Source: Hyphomicrobium_A sp964405975 | GTDB taxonomy: Bacteria > Pseudomonadota > Alphaproteobacteria > Rhizobiales > Hyphomicrobiaceae | DNA: 64,000 bases | Direction of reading: 5' to 3' | Assembly (NCBI GenBank): GCA_964405975.1 | Contig: CAYOPW010000004.1 | Coordinates: 19,746-83,745, forward strand | In this document: positions 18,542 to 27,800 of the stretch, piece by piece | Numbering within the stretch: the stretch's first letter is position 1 | How the letters are laid out: each line of letters starts with the position of its first letter | Notes under the pieces: model-generated | What the model was told of the DNA's origin: nothing | The model's database searches: none | The model's input: the letters and a program-made list of their open reading frames with translations, nothing else | Position numbers and translations under genes: made by a program

Positions 18542-18667
18542 TCAGCCCTGCCGCGCCTTGAAGCGCCGCTGGGTCTTGTTGATGACGTAGAGCCGCCCTT
18601 TCCGTCGCACCAGGCGATTGTTGCGATGGCGCGCACGTAGCGACTTCAAGGAATTCCTGACTTTCAT
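18542..18667 (-). CDS. rpmJ: 50S ribosomal protein L36, zinc-independent form
   Basis: The minus strand encodes 41 residues beginning MKVRNSLKSLRARHR and ending NKTQRRFKARQG, which is the alphaproteobacterial L36 type. It has none of the four zinc-binding Cys/His residues of the C+ form, so it is the C- paralogue (YkgO-like). The gene was read directly because it is only 126 bases long. I see no strong ribosome site before the ATG. A tRNA-Val gene lies just upstream on the same strand. Confidence 0.93.
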   Translation of the reverse strand: MKVRNSLKSLRARHRNNRLVRRKGRLYVINKTQRRFKARQG

Positions 18668-18693
18668 TTCGGTACCAATTCGGTCAATTCGGA

Positions 18694-18768
<75 letters not shown>

Positions 18769-18822
18769 TAGAGGGCGTGGTTCTAGGCGGTCTGTATTGC
18801 TGCGGTCAAGCTCGGACACACC

Positions 18823-19209
18823 TCAAGCGTCTAGTAGACGGTCGACCTCGCGCACCAAGTCCCTCAAATGGAACGGCTTGGAAAGCACGCGTGCGTCCGT
18901 GGGCGCGGCGACGTCGCTATTTAGAACTACGGCCGCAAACCCGGTTATAAACATGATCTTGAGCTCAGGATCGAGTTCGCTCGCCCGCCGCGCCAGCTCG
19001 ATCCCGTCCATTTTCGGCATGACGATATCTGTCAGCAGCAGTGTAAAGGGATCGGTCTTCAACCGCTCGAAGGCCTCCTCCCCGTTCTCGTAGGCTATGA
19101 CGTCGTAGCCGGCCTTCTCGAGCGCGCGGACTAAAAACCCGCGCATGGAATCGTCGTCTTCGGCCAGTAGGATTCGGGGTACGATGAGTCGAGAGGGTTT
19201 GGCTGTCAT
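18823..19209 (-). CDS. cpdR: CpdR-like single-domain response regulator
   Basis: This 128-residue receiver domain has no output domain. Acidic pocket AEDDD, phospho-acceptor D61 in LLLTDIVMPKMDGIELARR and K111 in VLSKPF are present. The stretch DPELKIMFITGFAAVVLNS is nearly diagnostic for CpdR. In Caulobacter and Sinorhizobium, unphosphorylated CpdR loads substrates on the ClpXP protease at the cell pole and so times destruction of cell-cycle regulators; the CckA-ChpT relay switches it off. It is next to an N-formylglutamate amidohydrolase gene, a neighbourhood common in this group. Confidence 0.93.
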   Translation of the reverse strand: MTAKPSRLIVPRILLAEDDDSMRGFLVRALEKAGYDVIAYENGEEAFERLKTDPFTLLLTDIVMPKMDGIELARRASELDPELKIMFITGFAAVVLNSDVAAPTDARVLSKPFHLRDLVREVDRLLDA

Positions 19210-19505
19210 GACGGCTCTTGTGACTAAATCCGTTGATTGCGGTACGCGACGCTCACATTAGAGCCGAATCTGGTGCCCGTAAGGTAAACGAAGAGTTGAT
19301 GAATCCTTATCGCTGGTGCCCTGCCAATACAGCATGCTTCACAAGCACGCGTCAGCAACACTCCTCTAACTTGATGGACATATTGAGACCAGGTTGGCAC
19401 AGTGAGCAAGGGGTTGAGTGCTTCGCACGGCGTGCGACCTTTTCCCCATTCGGCTCAAGTTCGAGCAACCGCCGCTAGCAACTGCCCTTAGCAACTGCCA
19501 AACGC

Positions 19506-20405
19506 ATGCCTACGCGCACCCAGGATTCTGTCCCCTCTGAACTGCTGCCGCCGTTCGTCGTGCACGCGCCAGAGCCCCAGGTCGCGCCATTCGTGCTGTG
19601 CTCACCCCATTCGGGCAACATTTACCCGCGCGACTTCCTTAAGCAGTCATGTCTGACACCATTATCGCTCAGAAAATCGGAAGATTGCTTCGTCGACGAG
19701 CTTTTCAAGCCAGTCGCCGCGGAAGGCGTTCCCCTTATCGCAGCACGCTTTCCCCGCGCGTTTCTCGATGTTAACCGGGAGCCCTATGAGCTTGACCCGG
19801 AGCTCTTCATCGAGCCGCTGCCTGATTACGCAAATGCACAATCTGTGCGGGTTGCCGGCGGCCTAGGCACGATCGCGCGCATTGTCGCCGACGGCGAGGA
19901 GATCTACCCCAACAAATTGCCGCTTGCCTCCGGTCTGCGCAGGGTGGAGCAATTGTATATTCCTTTCCATGCCGCACTGGCTGAGCTCATAGAGCAGACG
20001 CGGCACCGGTTCGGTTATGCGATCTTGATCGATTGCCACTCAATGCCGTCCGTTTCTATGGCACCGGCAGGCGGACCACGGCCCGATATCGTGCTGGGCG
20101 ACCGGTTCGGAGCTGCCGCCGACAGCAAGATCACCCGATTTCTCAAGGAATGCTTGGCGGACCTGGGATACGAGGTGCAGATGAACCGCCCCTATGCGGG
20201 CGGCTACATCACCGAGCACTACGGCCGGCCCGCGCGAAGCGTTCATGCCGTACAATTGGAACTTAATCGCGGGCTTTATCTTGATGAGAAAACGTTGGAG
20301 CCCACTGCGGACTTCGCCCGTTTGAAACGCGACCTAGAAGGCCTTGCGGGCCCTTTATTCTGCGATCTGCCGACCTTGCTGGAACGGCGCGCCGCCGCCG
20401 AATGA
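19506..20405 (+). CDS. N-formylglutamate amidohydrolase family protein (copy 2)
   Basis: The 299-residue protein shows the family motifs in a form closer to HutG-like enzymes: VLCSPHSGNIYP, RKSEDCFVDELF, ARFPRAFLDVNREPYELDP, AILIDCHSMPS (metal/catalytic SxH region) and VHAVQLELNRGLYLDE. It differs strongly from copy 1 at 14.5 kb, so the two are not a recent duplication. Two AGCAACTGCC repeats lie just upstream of the ATG, where I see no clear ribosome site. The physiological substrate is not shown by context. Confidence 0.87.
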   Translation: MPTRTQDSVPSELLPPFVVHAPEPQVAPFVLCSPHSGNIYPRDFLKQSCLTPLSLRKSEDCFVDELFKPVAAEGVPLIAARFPRAFLDVNREPYELDPELFIEPLPDYANAQSVRVAGGLGTIARIVADGEEIYPNKLPLASGLRRVEQLYIPFHAALAELIEQTRHRFGYAILIDCHSMPSVSMAPAGGPRPDIVLGDRFGAAADSKITRFLKECLADLGYEVQMNRPYAGGYITEHYGRPARSVHAVQLELNRGLYLDEKTLEPTADFARLKRDLEGLAGPLFCDLPTLLERRAAAE

Positions 20406-20565
20406 GCCTGTCCTGCAATGGGGGTCGCACCAGAACCACAGGTCACCCCAGGTATGCAATCGCCGGCGCGGTGGACATCATGCAACTGAGTACTCCAACG
20501 CTCCGCTATGATGGAAATTCATGCTGCGGCGCGGGATGATCGAACGTCTCATGCGGGGCACCCAG

Positions 20566-20665
20566 AAAAGAAAAATGGGCCGTCCGGGTCTCGAACGGCC
20601 CAAGTCTAGGGAGGAAACGCCCAAGGAGGGCTACGACAAAACAAGCTGGGCTCGCAATGTCGCAT
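20566..20665 (-). ncRNA. Small RNA of mmgR/suhB (alpha-r8) type, copy A
   Basis: On the minus strand three structures follow in order. Stem-loop 1 (20632-20664) has a 7-bp stem. Stem-loop 2 is GCCC/GGGC at 20619-20631. An unpaired tract (20602-20618) contains TTTCCTCCCT. A strong intrinsic terminator follows: a GC-rich stem at 20577-20601, then a T-rich run (complement of 20566-20576). A candidate promoter is TTGAAA (20699-20694), a 17-base spacer, then TAGCTT (20676-20671), placing the start near 20665. The CCUCCC tract is an anti-Shine-Dalgarno sequence. The family name rests on this motif, the architecture and the place next to an inositol-monophosphatase (suhB-like) gene; I could not search Rfam. 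In Sinorhizobium, MmgR limits polyhydroxybutyrate accumulation. Confidence 0.75.
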
Positions 20666-20793
20666 CGCAAAAGCTAAGGGTGCGCCGCACAATTTTCAAT
20701 TGCATTTTTTGCAGAGCTGCATAACCCAAACTGGGGAGCTCAGCATTTCGCGCATGGCGGCAACGCTTGCGGCAGGCTCTGGCTGGTGGACGG

Positions 20794-20886
20794 AAAAAAG
20801 GCCGTTCGCGGCACGAACGGCCCAAGTCTAGGGAGGAAACGCCCAAGTGGGCTACGGCGTCGCTGGATCATCAACTCCACCGTGAC
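20794..20886 (-). ncRNA. Small RNA of mmgR/suhB (alpha-r8) type, copy B
   Basis: This is a second copy about 220 bases from copy A. A 34-base core (20814-20847) is identical to 20592-20625 of copy A. It includes stem-loop 2 (GCCC/GGGC at 20841-20852), the single-stranded TTTCCTCCCT and the first half of the terminator. The terminator loop and the 5' stem-loop differ in sequence while the stem at 20800-20823 is kept, followed by six T on the minus strand. The promoter is not clear; the 5' end near 20886 is a guess from the structure. Confidence 0.7.
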
Positions 20887-21086
20887 AAACAGATTGAGCG
20901 TGTTCGGCGTCATCAGCAACCCAACGGGCAGCAATAATGCGCCATTCCGGTGAATATGTAACCGGGCAGCAACAGAATAGGATACTAGGCCACACAATGG
21001 AAACTGAGGTTGGGAAGCGAGGCAGTAGTAGTAGATATTTTAGTGGAGCAGATTTCCATAATATCCTGTAAATAAAGGAAACAACT

Positions 21087-21893
21087 GTGAGCTCGACCTC
21101 CCGGCCAAGTTTCAAGACGCTGCTCGAATTCGCCCACAGCCTCGCAGACATCTCTGGCGAAGCCATCCAGCCCTACTTCCGTAAGCCCATCGCTGTGACA
21201 AATAAGGCACCGCGCGGCGCCTTCGATCCTGTCACGGCAGCCGACGAAGCAGCCGAGCGAGCCATCGCGCGCGCTGTAGGAAAACACTGTCCGGACCATG
21301 GCCTCATCGGCGAGGAATTCGGTATCGTACGCGAAGACGCGCGTCTGCGATGGGTCGTTGACCCCATAGACGGCACGCGCGCGTTCATTATGGGCTCCCC
21401 GTTGTGGGGCACGCTCATCGGGCTTCTGGATGGTGAGAACCCGCTCCTCGGTTTGATGAATCAACCTTTTACTGGGGAGCGCTTTTGGTCGGGTCCCAAC
21501 GAAGCGTTCATGCGCACGGGAGAAGGACGCGCCCGCCGACTCAAGACGCGCGACTGTCCCCGGGTTGCTGATGCCATTGTGTCGACCACACACCCCGACT
21601 TGTTCGCGAAGGGTGAGGAATGGAATGCGTTCACGCGACTGAAGTCTAAGGCTCGCATGACCCGCTACGGTGGTGACTGCTACGCTTACTGTCTGCTTGC
21701 AGCAGGGTTCGTCGACATTGTGTTGGAGTCGGGCTTGAAGCCCTTCGACGTGGTTGCCCTGATCCCGATCATTGAGCGAGCGGGCGGACGCATCACAACG
21801 TGGGAAGGCGAGCCGGCAGCCTCTGGCGGACGTATCGTGGCCACGGGCGACCCGCGCCTGCACAAAACTGTGCTGTCATTGCTTGCACGTTGA
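21087..21893 (+). CDS. Inositol-monophosphatase-family phosphatase (histidinol-phosphatase-like)
   Basis: The 268-residue enzyme has all metal-binding motifs of the lithium-sensitive phosphatase family: DPVTAADEAAE (motif before the metal Glu), GLIGEEFG, WVVDPIDGTRAFI and SGLKPFDVVALIPIIERAGG. The sequence style, with TRYGGDCYAYCLLAAG, resembles alphaproteobacterial HisN-type histidinol-phosphatases more than SuhB, so it may supply the histidine pathway; inositol-1-phosphate cannot be excluded. Start is GTG with AAAGGAAA upstream. The divergent small RNA pair lies directly upstream. Confidence 0.85.
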   Translation: MSSTSRPSFKTLLEFAHSLADISGEAIQPYFRKPIAVTNKAPRGAFDPVTAADEAAERAIARAVGKHCPDHGLIGEEFGIVREDARLRWVVDPIDGTRAFIMGSPLWGTLIGLLDGENPLLGLMNQPFTGERFWSGPNEAFMRTGEGRARRLKTRDCPRVADAIVSTTHPDLFAKGEEWNAFTRLKSKARMTRYGGDCYAYCLLAAGFVDIVLESGLKPFDVVALIPIIERAGGRITTWEGEPAASGGRIVATGDPRLHKTVLSLLAR

Positions 21894-21921
21894 TTGACAC
21901 GCGAGCGGCTTGCGCGTCACC

Positions 21922-22881
21922 TCAAGCCACCTTGGTATCGACCCCGACATACGCATCAAACGCCGCCCAAAAGCGCGCGCGGACGATATCGTTCTCTTGC
22001 AGGATCTCGTGACGGGATCCGGGCATCAGGATGCAAGAGGATACTTTCGCCTGAACAGCAAAATCCTCTATCGCCCGAGAAGACACGACTGTATCGTTCC
22101 CAGCCGCAAAAAAGAGCAATGGAACGTTAATTCGCTGCGGATAGCTCTCGGCGGAAATGCGCCGACACGATCGAAGCGCAGAGCGCAGCCAGCGGATCGT
22201 CGGGGAACCGAGCCCGAGCTGGGGTCTAGCGTCCAGCACCGCCTTGGTCCTTTGCCAACGTTCGCGATCGGACGTCAGACAATTGTCGTCAAAGGGTTTG
22301 CAGTTCTCGAACTCATCTGAGCCGCCGGAGACATACGCCTTTGACATGCCAAGCACGCAGCCCAATTCCGCGTAAAGGCGTACCGTAAAGGGCGAGTGCT
22401 GCAATGTGACTTCGTTCAAGGTGATCAGCGGCGCACAGAGCACCATGCGTTCAAACCACAAGCCCTGCATCGTCGCATTACGCAAAAGAACGTTGCCGCC
22501 CATCGAATGACCAAACCCAATGAATGGCGGCGGGCAATCGGGCAGCACCACATCTTTCATGAACCGAATGAGATCGCGGTCGTACTGCCAAAAGCCTTTG
22601 ACGTAACCTTTGTAGGGATTAGCAAGCTTGCGCTGCGAACCGCCCTGCCCGCGCCAGTCCATCGTCGCAACGGCAAAACCGCGCCGGCGTAAGTCGGCGA
22701 TAACCTCAAAGTATTTCTCGATGAACTCGGTGCGCCCGCCAAACAGACAGACCGTGCCACGCCGGGGCGAGCGCGTTGCATCCCAGCGCGCAAACCTTAG
22801 TTCAGTCCCGTCGTATCCTTTGAAGGACCCGGCCGTCGCGCCGCTCGGAACCGGGTTTTTGGGTAGTGTTACGAGCTCCAT
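21922..22881 (-). CDS. Alpha/beta hydrolase (serine aminopeptidase / lysophospholipase-like)
   Basis: The 319-residue protein has an alpha/beta-hydrolase fold: an oxyanion-region sequence (VCLFGGRTEFIEKYFE), a MDWRGQGGSQR turn, the nucleophile elbow GHSMGG near residue 130, an aspartate in FFAAGNDTVVS and the terminal His in PGSRHEILQEND. This is the layout of the Hydrolase_4 group (monoacylglycerol lipases, lysophospholipase L2). The substrate is unknown. The start at 22881 is chosen because AGAGGG stands five bases before it. It converges with the phosphatase gene. Confidence 0.85.
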   Translation of the reverse strand: MELVTLPKNPVPSGATAGSFKGYDGTELRFARWDATRSPRRGTVCLFGGRTEFIEKYFEVIADLRRRGFAVATMDWRGQGGSQRKLANPYKGYVKGFWQYDRDLIRFMKDVVLPDCPPPFIGFGHSMGGNVLLRNATMQGLWFERMVLCAPLITLNEVTLQHSPFTVRLYAELGCVLGMSKAYVSGGSDEFENCKPFDDNCLTSDRERWQRTKAVLDARPQLGLGSPTIRWLRSALRSCRRISAESYPQRINVPLLFFAAGNDTVVSSRAIEDFAVQAKVSSCILMPGSRHEILQENDIVRARFWAAFDAYVGVDTKVA

Positions 22882-22981
22882 AGTGCCCTCTGATAGCGAC
22901 ACGCTCTGCGACGCGTCCTATATCAGGATGCGCCTCACCTTCACAGAGTCGCCAATCAGCGTCTAGGACAGTGGGTGGTTC

Positions 22982-23575
22982 TCAATAGGACCAATACGGG
23001 CCACGTCGCGGTCCGAATGCAAATGGCCCCAAACGCCACCGGCGAAGGGGGCGCGCTTCGACGATTTCACCGCTGCAGCGGTCGATCGTCAGCTTGAACG
23101 GCCGGCCCGGCGCGCGACGTGCGCGCACAACCATGATGGGCCCCCTGGGCCTGAATCGATGGAAGGCATACCAGCCTTGTGCACGCAGCCGGCGGCGGAC
23201 AACGCGGCGCGGAACACAGCGCGGCTCTCGATAAGCGTAACGCGGTGCCGCATATGCTGGCTCAGCAAACCCCTTGCCATTTGATGCCGCAGGTGGATAG
23301 GCCGGCTCTCTAAACCCTTTGCCATTGGCAATTGGCGGCGGCGGATAGGGCGGCGCAACATCTTCAGGCGGCCCCGCGTAGCGTTCCGGCGGCGCATTCG
23401 CATAAGGATCCACATATCGGGGGCCTGAAGATCCCGAACCATAGTTCGGTTCGTAACCTGGCTCGTATTGCGAGTAGTCTTGCGACGGATAATCGAGATC
23501 GGCGGCCGAGGCTATCGGCGCGACGGCAAATAAGGATGCGGCAACGGCAGCCACCGCGGCGAGACGGGCTGACAT
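22982..23575 (-). CDS. Secreted Tyr/Pro-rich protein with an internal NGKGF repeat
   Basis: The 197-residue product has a good signal peptide (MSARLAAVAAVAASLF, cleavage after IASAAD). A Tyr/Pro/Gly-rich region follows, then two copies of a short repeat, NGKGFREPAYPPA and NGKGFAEPAYAA, and a strongly basic Arg-rich C-terminal half with two cysteines. No known enzymatic domain is visible. The composition suggests an envelope-associated or nucleic-acid/murein-binding protein, but that is only a guess. The start at 23575 follows AAGGAAG; an earlier ATG six codons upstream is possible. Confidence 0.7.
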   Translation of the reverse strand: MSARLAAVAAVAASLFAVAPIASAADLDYPSQDYSQYEPGYEPNYGSGSSGPRYVDPYANAPPERYAGPPEDVAPPYPPPPIANGKGFREPAYPPAASNGKGFAEPAYAAPRYAYREPRCVPRRVVRRRLRAQGWYAFHRFRPRGPIMVVRARRAPGRPFKLTIDRCSGEIVEARPLRRWRLGPFAFGPRRGPYWSY

Positions 23576-23733
23576 GGGGACACTTCCTTTCATTCGAGTT
23601 GCAGACGCCTCGAATAGCCGGGACAGAATGGCGGCGGCAACATGAACGTCAGATGAAGGACTACCATTTTTCCGTTACCGCAGCTTAACTTGGTGCGGGG
23701 CTGTGTTTGCCGCGCCGCGCGCCACTTGCGAGC

Positions 23734-23858
23734 CTTGAATTGAGCGAGACGGCTCTTAAATACGAGATGCGCATGCCTCATCTGGAGGGTGCGCAATTCG
23801 AAAAAGCTTGGCCCACTGGGCAGGCATTTACATGTCGCTTCATTCAAGGAGGATATGT
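23734..23858 (+). promoter_or_regulatory. ROSE-type RNA thermometer leader of hsp20, with heat-shock-like promoter
   Basis: Three hairpins can be drawn before the hsp20 start. Hairpin 1 is TGCGCA/TGCGCA (23768-23773 with 23790-23795) plus CCTC/GAGG. Hairpin 2 is at 23806-23825 with one bulged G. Hairpin 3 is at 23830-23858, where ACATGTCGCTTC pairs completely with GGAGGATATGT except for one unpaired G. Hairpin 3 buries the whole Shine-Dalgarno sequence and contains TCGCT, which fits the conserved U(U/C)GCU of ROSE elements. A CTTGAA at 23734 and CTTAAATA at 23755 are plausible RpoH-type promoter elements, with tentative spacing. Confidence 0.72.
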
Positions 23859-23859
23859 C

Positions 23860-24312
23860 ATGCGACAGTTCGACTTTGCTCCCCTTTACCGTTCCACCAT
23901 CGGCTTTGATCGTTTCGCGCAGCTGCTCGATACGGTGAGCGGCGTTGACGCTGAAGCCGGTTATCCGCCCTACAATATCGAGCGTCTTGGTGAGAACGAG
24001 TACCGCATTACCATGGCGGTTGCCGGTTTTAACGAAGACGAGTTTAAGGTCGAGGTGAAGGAGACAACACTCTCTGTCAGCGGCGAGAAAAAGCCTGACG
24101 ACAAGGAGCGTACGTTCCTGCACCGCGGCATTGCTGCGCGCAGTTTCGAGCGGCGTTTCCAGCTCGCAGACTACGTCGAAGTCAAGGGTGCCGACTTTAC
24201 AAACGGGCTCCTGCACATCGACCTCGTCCGCAATCTGCCTGAGCGTATGAAGCCACGCAGCATTGCAATTGGATCAGGCCACAAGGCCAAACAGATCGAG
24301 GCTAATGTGTAA
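23860..24312 (+). CDS. Small heat-shock protein, Hsp20/IbpA class
   Basis: The 150-residue chaperone has an alpha-crystallin domain from about residue 35 (YPPYNIERLGENEYRITMAV) to 125, with the conserved FKVEVKETTLSVSG, RTFLHRGIAARSFERRF and GLLHIDLVR strands. It binds unfolding proteins in the cytoplasm as an oligomer. The start is the ATG at 23860, seven bases after GGAGG; a longer frame beginning at 23707 would run through the leader hairpins and is rejected. Expression is likely heat-induced through the leader described separately. A strong terminator follows. Confidence 0.95.
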   Translation: MRQFDFAPLYRSTIGFDRFAQLLDTVSGVDAEAGYPPYNIERLGENEYRITMAVAGFNEDEFKVEVKETTLSVSGEKKPDDKERTFLHRGIAARSFERRFQLADYVEVKGADFTNGLLHIDLVRNLPERMKPRSIAIGSGHKAKQIEANV

Positions 24313-24348
24313 CAGCCTTGCCTGAACACATAGTTTTGGGCCAGGAAA

Positions 24349-24382
24349 GGGCGGCGGCCGCGAGAGCGGTGGCCGTCCTTTT
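24349..24382 (+). terminator. Rho-independent terminator after hsp20
   Basis: A 13-base arm (24349-24361) pairs with 24366-24378 at 12 of 13 positions, including two G-T wobbles, across a GAGA tetraloop. TTTT follows at 24379-24382. It lies 36 bases after the hsp20 stop. Confidence 0.85.
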
Positions 24383-24846
24383 CGTGCTCGATTGTCCCGC
24401 AATTTCACCATTCATCAAAGGTTTGGTCCTTGTGCGGGGCCCCTAAATCTGCCAAGCTCGCTAAAAAAGGTCAGTAGTCCTGTCCTTTATTTGCTCTATT
24501 TGGTGCAAAATTGAGCCAGCGGCGCCATTGGCGGCAGAGTATCTGGCTTACGACAATCGACGAGCCTGGAGAATGAGGAACGTGAGCGTGCTCGATTTCG
24601 CAAGGCCGGAATATCCGGCGGCATGGCAAGATGCGGACGCTGAAGAAGCGGCTGGGACGGCGAAAGAGCCGCTGGCGACCGTCGCCATGTTTGCCCAGAA
24701 GCCCTCGTCCAATTGCCACTAACTCTGCAACTTTGACATAACCCATAGACAGGCGACAAATTGCGCGCTGCGCAGCGCCCGCGCCGGCGAAGCCGCAACC
24801 GGACGAAAGAGCCCTGCAGGCGACCGGCGCGCCATCGAGATCGTAA
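24383..24846. other. 464-base gap upstream of gltB, with one doubtful small open frame
   Basis: This stretch must hold the gltB promoter, but I cannot point to a convincing one. A plus-strand frame from ATG 24573 (or GTG 24582 after GGAG) to 24722 encodes a 47- to 50-residue Ala/Glu-rich peptide with codon use not unlike real genes (fragments VLDFARPEYPAAW and LATVAMFAQKP). It matches no family I know. Long minus-strand frames here are rejected because they run into the gltB coding sequence. Confidence 0.3.
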
Positions 24847-27800
24847 ATGACGAAGAGCCAAATATCGCGACGCAAAATCCCGCTCAACGGACCGCACGGG
24901 CGGCCCGAAGTCCAGGGGCTCTACGATCCCGCTCATGAGCGCGATGCATGCGGCGTCGGCTTCATTGCTGATATGAAGGGGCGCAAGTCGCATCAGATCA
25001 TCACCGATGCTCTAAAGATCTTACAGAACTTGGAGCATCGCGGAGCGGTTGGCGCCGATCCCTTGGCGGGCGACGGCGCGGGCATGCTGGTCCAGATCCC
25101 GCACAACTTCCTAAAGGAGGAATGCGCTGAGCTGGGCTTCACGCTTCCGGCCCCGGGGCGTTATGCGGTGGGTTGCTTATTCTTGCCGCAGGACGAGCGT
25201 TTACGCGTTCTTTGCGAGCTAACCTGGGCGCGCATCATAAAGGAACAGGGGCTCGAACTTCTTGGCTGGAGGTCGGTTCCAGTCGACAATTCTTCGCTGT
25301 CTGAAATGGTAATCGAAACCGAGCCCATGCACCGGCAGGTGTTTATCGGTTGCCCGTTGACGATCCTGGACCAAGACGATTTTGAGCGCCACCTCTATGT
25401 GACGCGTAAGGTCGTCTCCAACGCGCTCTATCGCGCTTACAAGGGGCGCGACATCGGCCACTACACGGTTTCGCTGTCAAGCCGTACACTCGTCTACAAG
25501 GGCATGTTCCTGTCGAACCAAGTCAAGGCCTACTACAAAGACCTATCCGATCCGCGCTTCGTCTCAGCGATGGCGCTCGTCCATCAGCGTTTTTCGACAA
25601 ACACTTTCCCGTCCTGGAAGTTGGCGCATCCCTATCGCATGGTCGCACACAATGGGGAGATCAATACGCTACGCGGCAACGTCAACTGGATGGCCGCGCG
25701 CCAGGCAACCGTTTCGTCTCCCCTTTACGGAGGCGACATTTCCAAGCTTTGGCCGATCTCTTATGAGGGCCAATCCGACACTGCATGCTTCGACAACGCG
25801 CTCGAGTTCTTGGTCAAGGGCGGCTACAGCCTCTCCCATGCCGCCATGATGCTCATCCCCGAGGCATGGGCTGGCAATCCGCTCATGGATCGCAAGCGGC
25901 GCGCATTCTATGAATATCATGCCTGCCTCATGGAGCCGTGGGACGGTCCGGCCGCGATGGCTTTTTCGGATGGCCGCCAAATCGGCGCAACACTCGATCG
26001 CAACGGGTTGAGACCAGCGCGTTATTACGTCACGAGAGACGACATCGTGGTGATGTCGTCTGAAGCGGGCGTGCTGCCAGTGCCTGAAGAGACCATTGTC
26101 CAGAAGTGGCGGCTGCAGCCTGGCAAGATGCTGCTCATCGACCTTGAGAGGGGCCGCATCATCTCTGATAAAGAACTCAAGAGTGAGATTTCGACTAGCC
26201 ATCCATACGACACCTGGCTAAAGCGCACGCAGATCAAGGTGTCCGACCTGCCGCTGCCCGCGCAACGCGAACCGGTAAAGAAGACCAACGTTTCACTGCT
26301 CGATCTGCAGCAAGCGTTTGGCTACACGCAGGAAAGTCTCAAGCTTCTTATGACGCCCATGGCCGAAGCCGGTCAGGAAGGCATTGGCTCAATGGGCACA
26401 GACACGCCGCTGTCTGCCCTGTCGTCGAAGTCGAAGCTGCTGCACACGTATTTCAAGCAGAACTTTGCACAGGTGACGAACCCGCCGATCGACTCGATAC
26501 GCGAAGAGCTCGTCATGAGCCTCGTCTCCTTTATTGGGCCGCGCCCAAACATTCTCGATCTTGAGGGCACCTCGCGCCAGAAGCGGTTGGAAGTCTTTCA
26601 ACCTATCCTGACGAATGAGGACTTGGAGCGCGTGCGCCAGATTGGTGAGGTGAAGGACAACGAATTCTCGTCGGTCACAATCGACATCACCTACTCGGCA
26701 GACACAGGCGCCGACGGCATGGGCCCAGCACTTGATAGCATCTGTGCCGAGGCCGAGGAGGCCGTTCGCTCAAACGAGTACAACATCATTATTTTGTCCG
26801 ATCGCGGCGTAGGACCGGATCGCATTCCTGTCCCGGCGCTTTTGGCCACCTCAGCGGTCCACCATCACTTGATTAAGCAGGGCTTGCGGACGAGCGTCGG
26901 ACTTGTCGTGGAGACAGGTGAAGCGCATGAGGTGCATCAGTTCTGCACGCTTGCTGGCTACGGCGCTGAGGCGATCAATCCCTACATCGCATTCGAAACG
27001 TTAGAAGGAATGCTGCCCGATCTCAACGAGGAGCAGACGGCTGAGGACGTGAAGAAGAGCTACATCAAGGCCGTCGGCAAAGCGATCTTGAAGGTCATGG
27101 CCAAGATGGGCATCTCGACCTATCAGTCCTATTGCGGCGCGCAGATCTTCGACTCCGTTGGCCTGAAATCGTCCTTTGTCGATCGCTTCTTTACCGGCAC
27201 CCACACGCAGATCGAAGGCGTGGGCTTGCGAGAGATCGCCCAGGAGACGGTCAGACGCCACACGGCGGCCTTCGGCGACGTGCCCGTACTCGACCACGAG
27301 CTGGACGTGGGCGGCGAATATGCGTTCCGCGTGCGCGGCGAGGATCACGTGTGGCGCCCCAATGTCGTCGCTGATCTGCAGCACGCCGTGCGGGCCAACC
27401 TCCCCGACAAGTACCGCACGTATGCCCAGCGGGTGAATGATCAGTCCGAACAGCTGCTGACCATGCGCGGCATGTTCCGCTTGCTCCCAGCTGAGTCCAC
27501 GGGACGCAAGCCGGTGCCACTCGACGAGGTCGAGCCGGCAGCCGAGATCGTCAAGCGGTTCTCAACCGGCGCCATGAGCTTTGGCTCAATAAGCCGCGAG
27601 GCGCACACCACGCTCGCCATCGCGATGAACCGCATTGGGGGCAAATCGAACACAGGCGAGGGCGGCGAGGAAACTGACCGCTTCAAGCCATTAGCCAACG
27701 GCGATTCCATGCGCTCGGCGATCAAGCAAGTCGCGTCTGGCCGTTTCGGTGTCACGACCGAGTATCTCGCCAACTCCGACATGATGCAGATCAAGATGGC

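Noticed and set aside
19391..19410. Sigma-54 promoter-like TTGGCAC upstream of the amidohydrolase copy 2
   Set aside because: The distance between the GG and GC elements is eight bases, not the required ten.
20521..20724. Plus-strand open frame of 67 residues
   Set aside because: It runs through the terminator and stems of small RNA copy A and shows no family similarity.
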